Below are positions 55,609 through 64,000 of a stretch of 64,000 nucleotides of DNA, piece after piece. The notes beneath the pieces were generated by a model. It ran no database searches, was not told the DNA's origin, and was given only the letters and a program-made list of their open reading frames with translations. The position numbers and the translations under genes are program-made. Numbering within the stretch: the first letter of the stretch is position 1; each line of letters opens with the position of its first letter. Source of the stretch: Microvirga terrae. Its GTDB lineage: Bacteria > Pseudomonadota > Alphaproteobacteria > Rhizobiales > Beijerinckiaceae. The DNA lies in NCBI RefSeq assembly GCF_013307435.2, contig NZ_CP102845.1:248001-312000 (forward strand), read 5' to 3'.

Positions 55609-56340
55609 ATGCGGCTGCGCTCTTCAGGTCTTCTCCTCGTTTTCGCCCTTTGCTCAGGCGTCGCCCTCGCGCAGACGCCCCCGCCAGCAAGCCCCCCGGC
55701 CGCCACGGAGACGCCGGCCGCTCCTGCCGCTCCGGCCCCTTCTCCAGCTGTGCCGCAGGCGCAGGGCGCACAGACGCCGGTCACCCCCGCGCCGGCCGCT
55801 CCCGCTCCCGCCGCACCTGCGCCCGCGCAGGAGGCGGGCCGCACGACCCTGTTTCCAAACCCGAGCGATCCGTCCGGTGTGGAGGAGGGCGTCCTGGTGT
55901 CGAAGCCCACGGTGGTGCTCTCGGGCACCAGCACCTGGGACGATGCCTTCACCAATCTGAAAAATGCCTTCGCCAAGATCGACGGTGAGCTGAAGAAGGC
56001 CGGGATCGCGCCGGCGGGCCGGCCGGTGACGATCTTCGTCGACACCGACGACGACGGTTTCAAGTACGACGCGATGGTGCCGATCGCCCGGGTGCCGGAG
56101 GGCAAGACCGAGCTCACGCCCGAGATCAAGTTCGGCAAGACGCCGGAGGGCAAGTCCTTCCGCTTCGTGCACAAGGACGCCTATGACGAGATCGACGGCA
56201 CCTACGAGACGATCACGGCCTATCTCGACATCAAGGAGATCGTCGCCAAGGACGCGTTCATCGAGGAATACGTGAGTGATTTCACCGATTCGCAGGACAC
56301 CAATTTCGAGGTGAACATCTACGTTCAGCCCAAGGAGTGA
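55609..56340 (+). CDS. Secreted GyrI-like effector-binding-domain protein
   Basis: A 243-residue protein with a signal peptide (about 1-21, ending ALAQ), a proline/alanine-rich linker of about 60 residues, and a C-terminal domain (about 95-240) resembling the GyrI/AraC effector-binding fold (GRPVTIFVDTDDDGFKYDAMVPIA). That fold usually binds small ligands in cytoplasmic regulators, so a secreted version is unusual. No partner gene gives a function. Its stop overlaps the HAD gene start by 4 bp. Confidence 0.7.
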   Translation: MRLRSSGLLLVFALCSGVALAQTPPPASPPAATETPAAPAAPAPSPAVPQAQGAQTPVTPAPAAPAPAAPAPAQEAGRTTLFPNPSDPSGVEEGVLVSKPTVVLSGTSTWDDAFTNLKNAFAKIDGELKKAGIAPAGRPVTIFVDTDDDGFKYDAMVPIARVPEGKTELTPEIKFGKTPEGKSFRFVHKDAYDEIDGTYETITAYLDIKEIVAKDAFIEEYVSDFTDSQDTNFEVNIYVQPKE

Positions 56341-57008
56341 TCGCGCTCTTCGACCTCGACGGGACTCTGACCGATCCCAAAACGGGCATCACCCGGTCGA
56401 TCCAATACGCCCTCGAGCGGCTCGGACAGCCCATCCCGGCCGTCGACGACCTCACCTGGATGATCGGCCCGCCGCTGATCGCAAGCTTCGCCAAGCTGCT
56501 GGGCGGAGCGGGGGACGCCCCGGAGGCCCTGCGCCTCTACCGGGAGCGGTTCAGCGACGTCGGCCTGTTCGAGAACGAGGTCTATGCCGGCATCCCGGAT
56601 CTGCTCCAGGATCTTCGGGAGAAGGATGTCCGCCTCTTTGTCGCGACCTCGAAGCCGCATGTCTATGCGCGGCGGATCCTCGACCATTTCGATCTCTCGC
56701 GGTTCTTGACCGCGATCTACGGCTCCGAGCTCGACAACCGGAATGCCGACAAGCGGGATCTCATCCGGCACCTCGTCGAGCAGGAGCGCTTCGATCCGGC
56801 TCGAGCCGTCATGATCGGCGACCGGGAGCACGACGTCTTCGGGGCCAGGGCCAATGGCATCACGGCCATCGGCGTCACCTGGGGTTACGGGTCCCGGCAA
56901 GAGCTGCTGGACGCGGGCGCGGCCTGCCTCGCGGAGGATCCGCAGGGGCTCGAAGCGCCGATCCTCAGGCTGACGGGGGCCACGCCTCGCCCGGCCGCAA
57001 CGGCCTGA
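56337..57008 (+). CDS. HAD-superfamily hydrolase, Gph-like
   Basis: A 223-residue HAD phosphatase. Motif I is FDLDGTLTD at residues 5-13, motif II VATSKP near 102, the lysine of motif III is in the DKRDLIRH region near 139 and motif IV is IGDREHDVFGA near 158. It resembles phosphoglycolate phosphatase Gph but the substrate is not certain. The start is a GTG overlapping the previous stop (GTGA), so it is translationally coupled. Its 3' end overlaps the next gene by 44 bp. Confidence 0.88.
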   Translation: MIALFDLDGTLTDPKTGITRSIQYALERLGQPIPAVDDLTWMIGPPLIASFAKLLGGAGDAPEALRLYRERFSDVGLFENEVYAGIPDLLQDLREKDVRLFVATSKPHVYARRILDHFDLSRFLTAIYGSELDNRNADKRDLIRHLVEQERFDPARAVMIGDREHDVFGARANGITAIGVTWGYGSRQELLDAGAACLAEDPQGLEAPILRLTGATPRPAATA

Positions 57009-58029
57009 ACCGGGCCTCCGGGATCTCGGCCACCTGGAGGGCGGCCGCCAGTTCCTGCGGCGGCTCGTCGACGCCTTCGTTGGTGAGCCGGAACGTGCCC
57101 CAATGGTGGCCCAGCGCCTGCTCGGCCTCGATGATCTCCAGCACCTTCACGGCATCCTCCGGGTTCATGTGCTGCGGCTCCATGAACCAGCGCGGCTCAT
57201 AGGCCCCGATGGGCAGATGGGCGAGGCGTGGCCTGCCGAAGCGCTCGCGCACGGCCCGGAAGATTTTTCCGTCGCCGAAGCCGGTATCGCCGACGTGGTA
57301 GACCGTGCCGGCCGGCGTGGTCAGCACATAGGCGCACCAGAGCGCCATGCGCCGGTCGTTGATGCCCCGCGCCGACCAATGGTAGGCGGGCTCGACATGG
57401 GCCGTGACGCCGTTCCCCAGATCGAAGGATCCGCCCCAATCCCGGGTCTCCACGGGGATCTCCGGGTGCTCGGCCCGGATCACCGCATCGTTGCCGAGCG
57501 GCGCGACCACTGTCGGGCGGTACCGCTGCCAGAGGCGGCCGAGGGTGTCCGTGTCGAGATGGTCGTAATGGTTGTGCGTGATCAGCACCGCATGGATCTG
57601 CGGCAGGTCGTCGAAGGCGATGCCCGGCGGGTTGACCCGCTTGGGCCCGGCGAAGGAGACCGGGCTCGCGCGCTCCGAGAACACCGGATCGGTCAGGATG
57701 TTGAGCCCTGCTACCTGGATCAGGAACGAGGCGTGGCCGATCAGGGTCGAGCGCAGGTCCCGCACCTCGGCCGGGGGCTTGTCCCGGAACGGGCTCGGGA
57801 AGCTGTCCGGCCAGTCCTTGCGCCCGCCGCCGAGCTGCCAGCGGGCCAGCTCCAGGAAGCCTTTGTCCTGCGGCTGGTTCGCCAGGAAGAACCGGACCCC
57901 GTCGAAATGGTCGGTGACCGGCCCCTGGTAATAGCGGTTCGTCGCCCGGGCGGCGGTCATCCAGCCCAGGGCTCCGGTTGCGGCCACGACAGGAAGCCCA
58001 AGGACTTTGAGAAGGGTGCGGCGGTTCAT
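56965..58029 (-). CDS. MBL-fold metallo-hydrolase (NAPE-PLD/UlaG-like)
   Basis: A 354-residue secreted or anchored metallo-beta-lactamase-fold hydrolase. The N-terminus carries a twin-arginine-like signal (NRRTLLKVLG, residues 2-11). The metal site HNHYDHLD is near residue 155 and further histidines are in HVEPAYHWSARG and HVGDTGFGDG. Its C-terminal region has HHWGTFRLTNE near 316. The overall plan is that of lipid phospholipase D-like (NAPE-PLD) enzymes. Its 3' end overlaps the HAD gene by 44 bp on the opposite strand. Confidence 0.9.
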   Translation of the reverse strand: MNRRTLLKVLGLPVVAATGALGWMTAARATNRYYQGPVTDHFDGVRFFLANQPQDKGFLELARWQLGGGRKDWPDSFPSPFRDKPPAEVRDLRSTLIGHASFLIQVAGLNILTDPVFSERASPVSFAGPKRVNPPGIAFDDLPQIHAVLITHNHYDHLDTDTLGRLWQRYRPTVVAPLGNDAVIRAEHPEIPVETRDWGGSFDLGNGVTAHVEPAYHWSARGINDRRMALWCAYVLTTPAGTVYHVGDTGFGDGKIFRAVRERFGRPRLAHLPIGAYEPRWFMEPQHMNPEDAVKVLEIIEAEQALGHHWGTFRLTNEGVDEPPQELAAALQVAEIPEARFRPLRPGEAWPPSA

Positions 58030-58419
58030 GGAAGCAGGAATCCTCGGCGAAGCTTTAAGCGTGGGGACGGCGGGCCTGATCGGCAAGAGGTCCCGGTGCC
58101 GTTCCACCGGACCATCCGCCGCGTCATGGCCGGGCCCATGCTGGTGGCGAAGGGACACTCGCCTTCGCGTGATCCCGGAGGACAGCCGATCGAAGCCTCA
58201 AGATCCTCCATCGTCTGCCTTTTCCTTGACTTCTTGGTCTTTTCCCCTTAGGGGCTGACCGCAAATCTGTAGAGCGAGCCCTTCTGAGCCGCCGACCAGC
58301 CCGCGAGGCTGGAGGTCAACGTCCGACAGCGCGATGCGCCCTCGGGCGCGTTTCTCCTTGGGTTTGCTTTACGCCGTCATGACCGCACTCGCCGGATCAC
58401 GACGCATGAGGATGAACGG
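58030..58419. other. 390-bp intergenic region with small hairpins
   Basis: Two hairpins are visible: CCAGCC/GGCTGG at 58296-58312 and a GCGCCC/GGGCGC stem at 58336-58349 with a T-rich tail. No gene or known RNA family was recognised. The promoter for the small metal-binding gene must lie here. Confidence 0.35.
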
Positions 58420-58635
58420 ATGTCGGACGACGCATTGCGCATCGAGGACGCGGTCAACGAGACCTGCCCGTGGTCGGGGAAGCCGATCGCGGCGGATTCG
58501 CTCACCCTCTATCGCGGCGAGGTGGTCGGATTCTGCAATCCCGGCTGCCGCGACAAGTTCAAGGCGGCGATCGACCACTTTGAAAAGGCCCTTGCGAAGA
58601 GCGATGTACCTCTCATCGCAAAAGGAATTGAGTGA
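58420..58635 (+). CDS. Small TRASH/YHS-like metal-binding protein
   Basis: A 71-residue cytoplasmic protein with a CPWSGKPI motif near residue 16 and a GFCNPGCRDKF motif near 37, three cysteines placed as in TRASH/YHS metal-binding modules. Such modules often sense or carry copper, but alone their role is not known. It ends 2 bp before the Ffh ATG (the stop overlaps a possible GTG start of ffh), so it may share the ffh transcript. Confidence 0.7.
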   Translation: MSDDALRIEDAVNETCPWSGKPIAADSLTLYRGEVVGFCNPGCRDKFKAAIDHFEKALAKSDVPLIAKGIE

Positions 58636-58637
58636 TC

Positions 58638-60185
<1,548 letters not shown>

Positions 60186-60259
60186 GTTTCGTCAGCCCCG
60201 CCCAGGCGGGAATGGCATCGGAAGAAGTTTGATCACAGGACACCAAAAAGGAGTTTCCC

Positions 60260-60619
60260 ATGTCCCTGAAGATCCGTCTCACCCGTGGTGGTGCGAAGAA
60301 GCGTCCCTACTACCGCATCGTCGTCGCCGACTCGCGCTCCCCGCGCGATGGCCGCTTCATCGAGAAGGTCGGCACCTACGACCCGATGAAGCCGAAGGAC
60401 GATGCCGGCCGCGTCGTTCTCGAGACCGAGAAGGTCCAAGCCTGGCTCGCCAAGGGCGCCCAGCCGACCGACCGCGTCCTGCGCTTCCTCGATGCCGCCG
60501 GCCTCCTGAAGCGTCCGGCCCGCAACAACCCGCAGAAGGCCGTCCCGGGCAAGAAGGCCCAGGAGCGCGCCGACGCCAAGGCCGCCGCAGCTGCCGCCGG
60601 CGAAGGCGAGGCTGCGTAA
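60260..60619 (+). CDS. rpsP: 30S ribosomal protein S16
   Basis: A 119-residue S16 protein. The start [20 protein letters not shown] is the family signature, and [19 protein letters not shown] follows at about 28-46. A lysine/alanine-rich tail of about 35 residues is typical for Rhizobiales. AAAAAGGAG gives a strong ribosome site 7 bp before the ATG. rimM begins 5 bp downstream. Confidence 0.98.
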   Translation: MSLKIRLTRGGAKKRPYYRIVVADSRSPRDGRFIEKVGTYDPMKPKDDAGRVVLETEKVQAWLAKGAQPTDRVLRFLDAAGLLKRPARNNPQKAVPGKKAQERADAKAAAAAAGEGEAA

Positions 60620-60624
60620 GCACC

Positions 60625-61329
60625 ATGAAGAAGGAGCGCTCCAACCAGCGCTCCACTTCGCCTTTTTCCGGACTGGAAAAAGACCGGGGTGGGGGTGCCG
60701 GCGTCAACCGAGCCAAGGTCGCGCAGGCTCCCTCGTCCAAACCTCTTCCCCGCCGCGAAGAGCCGAAACCTGCGCCCGTTCGGGACGATCTCGTCCTCGT
60801 GGGCGAGTTCGGTCGCGCCCATGGCCTGAAAGGCGAGGTGCGGCTGAAATCCCATACGGGCGCCCCGCAGGCGATCGCCGGCTACAGGCCCCTGATCGCC
60901 GGCGACGGCCAAACCTTCTCTCTCAAGTCCGTGCGGCCCGCCCCCGGCGGCGCGCCCGATCTTCTCATCGCGGTCGTCGACCGGGTGACCACGCGCGAGG
61001 CCGCCGAGGCGCTCAACCGCGTGCAGCTTTTCGTCGAGCGCGACAAGCTTCCGCCGCCCGATGAGGACGACGAATTCCTGCTCGCCGACCTGATTGGTCT
61101 GTCGGTCCAAACCGAAGCGGGCGACGTGATCGGCACCGTGATCGACGTGCCCAATTACGGCGGCGGCGATCTTCTCGAGATCGCACCGGCGCACAAGGGT
61201 CCGACCGCTTTCCTGCCGTTCACCAAGGCCTTCGTGCCGGTGGTGGACGTCGCGGGCAAGCGTATCGTGGCCGTGCCGCCGGACGACCTGTTCGAGCCGG
61301 CCAAATCCGCACCCGAGGACGAGGCGTGA
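60625..61329 (+). CDS. rimM: 16S rRNA processing protein RimM
   Basis: A 234-residue RimM, needed for 30S maturation. The core begins near residue 52 ([22 protein letters not shown]) and the PRC-barrel part near 145 ([21 protein letters not shown]). The first about 50 residues are an extra proline/charged extension; an internal start near 60766 would remove it, but no in-frame ATG suits. The start at 60625 is 5 bp after rpsP. It overlaps trmD by 4 bp. Confidence 0.93.
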   Translation: MKKERSNQRSTSPFSGLEKDRGGGAGVNRAKVAQAPSSKPLPRREEPKPAPVRDDLVLVGEFGRAHGLKGEVRLKSHTGAPQAIAGYRPLIAGDGQTFSLKSVRPAPGGAPDLLIAVVDRVTTREAAEALNRVQLFVERDKLPPPDEDDEFLLADLIGLSVQTEAGDVIGTVIDVPNYGGGDLLEIAPAHKGPTAFLPFTKAFVPVVDVAGKRIVAVPPDDLFEPAKSAPEDEA

Positions 61330-62009
61330 GTTTTTCCGCCACCGTCCTGACTCTCTATCCCGACATGTTCCCTGGCCCCCTCGGGATGTCCCTGTCGGGC
61401 GATGCGCTCGCGCGCGGCGTCTGGTCGCTTGCGGCGAGGAACATCCGCGACCACGGCCTCGGCCGTCATCGCACGGTCGACGACAGCCCGGCCGGCGGCG
61501 GTCCCGGGATGGTGATCCGCTGCGACGTGCTGGCCGCCGCGATCGACGCCAACGTTCCGGCCGACGATCCGCGCCCGAAGCTGCTCATGAGCCCACGCGG
61601 ACGGCCGCTGACACAATCCCATGTCCGTGAGCTCGCGGCCGGTCCCGGCGTCGTCATCGTGTGCGGGCGCTTCGAGGGCGTGGACGAGCGCGTGATCGAG
61701 GCGCGCGGCCTGACGGAAGTCTCCATCGGCGACTACGTGCTCTCCGGCGGCGAGATGGCCGCGATGATCGTGCTCGATGCCTGCGTGCGGCTGTTGCCCG
61801 GTGTCATGGGCAAGGAGGCCTCCGGCACCGAGGAGAGCTTCGAGTCGAATCGTCTCGAATATCCGCATTACACGCGGCCGCGCGAGTGGGAGGGACGGCC
61901 GATTCCGGACGTGCTGCTCTCCGGCAACCACGCCCTGATCGAGCGCTGGCGTCGTGAGGAATCGGAGCGGATCACCCGCGAGCGCCGGCCGGATCTGCTG
62001 GAGCGCTAG
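61326..62009 (+). CDS. trmD: tRNA (guanine-37-N1) methyltransferase
   Basis: A 227-residue SPOUT methyltransferase forming m1G37 to prevent frameshifting. The knotted SAM site is in [12 protein letters not shown] near 80, [14 protein letters not shown] near 109 and [11 protein letters not shown] near 131, with the C-terminal [10 protein letters not shown] near 180. It starts with GTG overlapping the rimM stop. rplS, its usual downstream neighbour, is absent from this window. Confidence 0.97.
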   Translation: MSFSATVLTLYPDMFPGPLGMSLSGDALARGVWSLAARNIRDHGLGRHRTVDDSPAGGGPGMVIRCDVLAAAIDANVPADDPRPKLLMSPRGRPLTQSHVRELAAGPGVVIVCGRFEGVDERVIEARGLTEVSIGDYVLSGGEMAAMIVLDACVRLLPGVMGKEASGTEESFESNRLEYPHYTRPREWEGRPIPDVLLSGNHALIERWRREESERITRERRPDLLER

Positions 62010-62051
62010 CGCGTCGTGCGGTCCCGGACGATGCGCTCTTCGAGGTGCAGA

Positions 62052-62097
62052 GCATCGGATGGATCCCAAAAGTGCATTCCACTTTCGGGGCCGATGC
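62052..62097. repeat. GCATCGG hairpin repeat
   Basis: GCATCGG pairs with CCGATGC, with an inner CC-AAAGTG/CACTTT-GG stem, matching the 51539-51584 copy in size (46 bp). It lies in the 165-bp gap after trmD where rplS would be expected. Confidence 0.8.
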
Positions 62098-62174
62098 TCC
62101 AGCATCGGCCCGATGCGGAACGCCGGACACGGCCGGGGGTTTAAAGGGCGGCACCTCGATCAAAGGAGGTCGAT

Positions 62175-62519
62175 ATGGTCAGCCACCTTCTCCTCAGCAC
62201 GACCTTTGCCGTCATCCTCGCCGGTCCCGTCTTCGCGGGACCCTGCACGCAGCGGCTCGCCGATCTGGAGAAATCCATCTCGGCCAGGCAGGAGGGCGCA
62301 GGCCCGACCCTGGACGCGCCCGCGACCACAGGGTCCGCCACGCAGGGCTCAACCCCGGGCCAAGGGCCGGGGGCGAACGTCACGGGACAGAGTCAGGGCC
62401 ATAACCAGTCCATGCAGATGATCCAACAGGCCAAGCAGCTCGATCAGCAGGGCAAAGAGGCCGAATGCATGGACATGGTCGGCCGGATCGGCGCCACGGC
62501 TCCGCCGGCCACCAAGTAG
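62175..62519 (+). CDS. Small secreted protein of unknown function
   Basis: A 114-residue protein with a signal peptide (about 1-21, ending VFAG). The mature part starts with PCTQRLADLEKSI, is rich in glycine, glutamine and threonine in the middle, and has one more cysteine in KEAECMDMVGRI near residue 97, so a disulfide with C24 is possible. AAGGAGG lies right before the ATG, a strong ribosome site. I do not recognise the family; neighbours give no function. Confidence 0.7.
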   Translation: MVSHLLLSTTFAVILAGPVFAGPCTQRLADLEKSISARQEGAGPTLDAPATTGSATQGSTPGQGPGANVTGQSQGHNQSMQMIQQAKQLDQQGKEAECMDMVGRIGATAPPATK

Positions 62520-62637
62520 AGCCACGCGCTCACTTTTCCGCATGCGGCCGGGTCGCGGCACGGTCGCATTGCAACCGCGCACCATCTGTGCTCCGCTTCG
62601 CCCGAAGTCCTTCAGGCGATGAACGGGAGACGCGGGC

Positions 62638-63036
62638 GTGGTGCAGGGTTTCGAGCATGTCGGGATGACGAGCAGCGATCTCGACAGGACCATCGCGTTC
62701 TATAGCGGGCTGCTCGGCCTGAAGGAGATTCTTATCAAGCGCACCGGGGAGGGCGGACGCATCGCGTTTCTCGAGACCGGCGGCGTCATGCTCGAGATCG
62801 TCGAGCCGGCCGCATCGATCGAGACGCCGGCGCGCGAGGTGCCCGTCACGGAGGCCGGCATCCGCCACATCACGTTCCGGGTCGAGGACGTCGAGGCGGT
62901 CTACGAGACGCTCCGCGCGGCCGGCGTGGCGTTCACCGTCGCGCCGCGCAAGGCGGCGAATGCGGAACTGATCCGCAAGGTGGCGTTCTGCAAAGACCCC
63001 GATGGCATCATCGTGGAGTTCCTGGAGCGCGTGTGA
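62638..63036 (+). CDS. VOC-family (glyoxalase-like) protein
   Basis: A 132-residue vicinal-oxygen-chelate protein with two beta-alpha-beta-beta units. Metal-ligand-like positions are H7 in FEHVGMTSSDLDR, E in VMLEIVEP near 51, the histidine in RHITFRVED near 77 and E in GIIVEFLERV near the end. It may be a methylmalonyl-CoA epimerase or glyoxalase relative. The start is a GTG following GGGAG; a second GTG codon follows directly. Confidence 0.85.
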   Translation: MVQGFEHVGMTSSDLDRTIAFYSGLLGLKEILIKRTGEGGRIAFLETGGVMLEIVEPAASIETPAREVPVTEAGIRHITFRVEDVEAVYETLRAAGVAFTVAPRKAANAELIRKVAFCKDPDGIIVEFLERV

Positions 63037-63048
63037 TCGCCGCGCGCG

Positions 63049-63996
63049 TCAGGCATCCGCCGCAAGCGCCGCCCCAAAGGTCTTCAGATACTTCATCCCG
63101 GTGTCGCACATCACGGTGACCACCGTGGCGTCGGGGCCCAGCCGTTCGGCGAGGCGCAGGGCCGCGATGACGTTGGCGCCCGTGGACGTTCCGGCGAACA
63201 GGCCCTCCTCGCGGGCGAGCCGGAACGCCATGGCGGTGGCCTCCTCGGTCGAGACGCGGTCGATCTCGTCGGCAATGCCGTCCTGCCAGAGCGGCACCAC
63301 GTAGCCGGCGCCGATCCCGTCAATCCTGTGCGCCCCGGACGGGCCGCCCGACAGGACGAGCGATTCCGCCGGCTCCACTGCCACGATGGTCAGAGCATCG
63401 GAATGGTGCCGAAGGCGTTCCGCGATGCCGCGCAGGGACGCGGCCGTTCCGACGCTCTGGACGAAGCCGTCGATCCGGCCGTCCGTCTGCCGCCAGATCT
63501 CGTCGGCCATCCGGTGATAGGCGGCGATCTGGTCCCGGTTCTTCATCTGGTCGGTCCAGAACGAGCCCTTCGCCTGCGCGATGATTCCGGCCTGGGCGAT
63601 CATGGCCTTCGTCAGCGCCTCGGTCATGCGCCCGCCATCGCTTTCGACAATGTGCAGGGCCGCCCCGAGAAGCCGCATGTGATCGAGCTTTTCCCTGCTG
63701 AACGCATCGGACGTCACGATGTCGAGCGGGTAGCCCTTCACGGCGCAGACCAGCGACAGCGAGACGCCCGTGCTGCCCCCGGTATATTCGACCACCGGGC
63801 CGCCCGGCTTCAGGCGCCCGTCGGCTTCCGCCGCCTCGATCATGGCGACCGCCATCCGGTCTTTCATGCTGCCCGTGGGGTTCTCGTTTTCCAGCTTCAG
63901 GAGGATGCGGGCGCCGCGGGCGGGCCTGACATGCCGCAGGGCGATCAAGGACGTGTTGCCGATGCGGTCGAGGATGGTGCGGGGTGGTGCGGTCAT
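63049..63996 (-). CDS. Cysteine synthase-like PLP enzyme
   Basis: A 315-residue fold-type II PLP enzyme of the CysK/CysM/CBS group. The PLP lysine is in NPTGSMKDRMA near residue 45, the phosphate-binding loop is VGTAASLRGI near 181 and GTSTGANV lies near 268. The TGGSTGVSLSL segment near 72 matches the substrate loop. Since it lacks an adjacent cysE, it could be a cysteine synthase, cystathionine beta-synthase or related enzyme. It is complete in the window and converges with the VOC gene. Confidence 0.9.
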   Translation of the reverse strand: MTAPPRTILDRIGNTSLIALRHVRPARGARILLKLENENPTGSMKDRMAVAMIEAAEADGRLKPGGPVVEYTGGSTGVSLSLVCAVKGYPLDIVTSDAFSREKLDHMRLLGAALHIVESDGGRMTEALTKAMIAQAGIIAQAKGSFWTDQMKNRDQIAAYHRMADEIWRQTDGRIDGFVQSVGTAASLRGIAERLRHHSDALTIVAVEPAESLVLSGGPSGAHRIDGIGAGYVVPLWQDGIADEIDRVSTEEATAMAFRLAREEGLFAGTSTGANVIAALRLAERLGPDATVVTVMCDTGMKYLKTFGAALAADA

Positions 63997-64000
63997 GGGA

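Overview
The window looks like the chromosome of a high-GC alphaproteobacterium of the order Hyphomicrobiales (Rhizobiales), most likely a Methylobacteriaceae-type organism such as Microvirga; the genus is a weak inference from gene order and repeat style, not a computed match. Supporting signs are the order leuS-lptE-holA next to parB-parA, a CenR-like response regulator close to xth, lolA and ftsK, the acnA-ccm-yciB-ftsY-mtaB-dapF-ffh-rpsP-rimM-trmD order, two CtrA-type boxes (TTAA-N7-TTAA) and a sigma-54 promoter in front of glnK-amtB. Because parA and parB are present, the left end is probably near the replication origin.

Layout. 1-5.5 kb: end of parA, parB, then holA, lptE and leuS on the minus strand. 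5.7-12.2 kb: a YggS-type PLP protein, two LysR regulators each divergent from an oxidoreductase, and an ABC-F ATPase. 12.3-20.8 kb: L,D-transpeptidase, response regulator with a cyclic-nucleotide-binding-fold protein, a chemoreceptor, xth, lolA and ftsK. 20.9-22.9 kb: a copper-handling operon (DUF2946-like, a YcnI-PCuAC fusion, SCO). 23.1-28.6 kb: amtB-glnK, tesB, a UbiH-family hydroxylase, and a MerR regulator divergent from a CDF metal exporter. 28.7-38.4 kb: an accessory-looking stretch with two RTX/cadherin-like proteins and an asparagine-synthetase-like protein, around ppa and a GNAT gene. 38.5-54.6 kb: acnA and a cytochrome c maturation cluster that is split by a 3 kb block, then yciB, ftsY, rluA-type, mtaB and dapF, with a cyclase and a DUF188 gene interposed. 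54.6-64 kb: a TauE exporter, a secreted GyrI-like protein, HAD and metallo-hydrolase genes, ffh-rpsP-rimM-trmD, a small secreted protein, a VOC protein and a cysteine-synthase-like enzyme.

How the parts work together. Much of the window is housekeeping: chromosome segregation (ParAB, FtsK), membrane targeting (Ffh and FtsY), lipoprotein and LPS transport (LolA, LptE), tRNA and rRNA modification (MtaB, TrmD, RimM, RluA type), nitrogen sensing and uptake (GlnK-AmtB), and cytochrome c plus copper supply for respiration (Ccm, SCO, PCuAC). The accessory parts are the RTX region and small regulator-target pairs (LysR-SDR, LysR-AKR, MerR-CDF, ArsR-NIPSNAP-ABM).

The most unusual non-coding feature is a dispersed repeat of about 80-90 bp. 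It has seven full copies and one half copy, almost all between convergent genes. Each copy has two palindromic arms, a central inverted repeat and short closing ends, so it could fold into a cloverleaf. A second hairpin family with GCATCG ends has about four copies. I saw no tRNA, rRNA, CRISPR array, transposase or phage genes.
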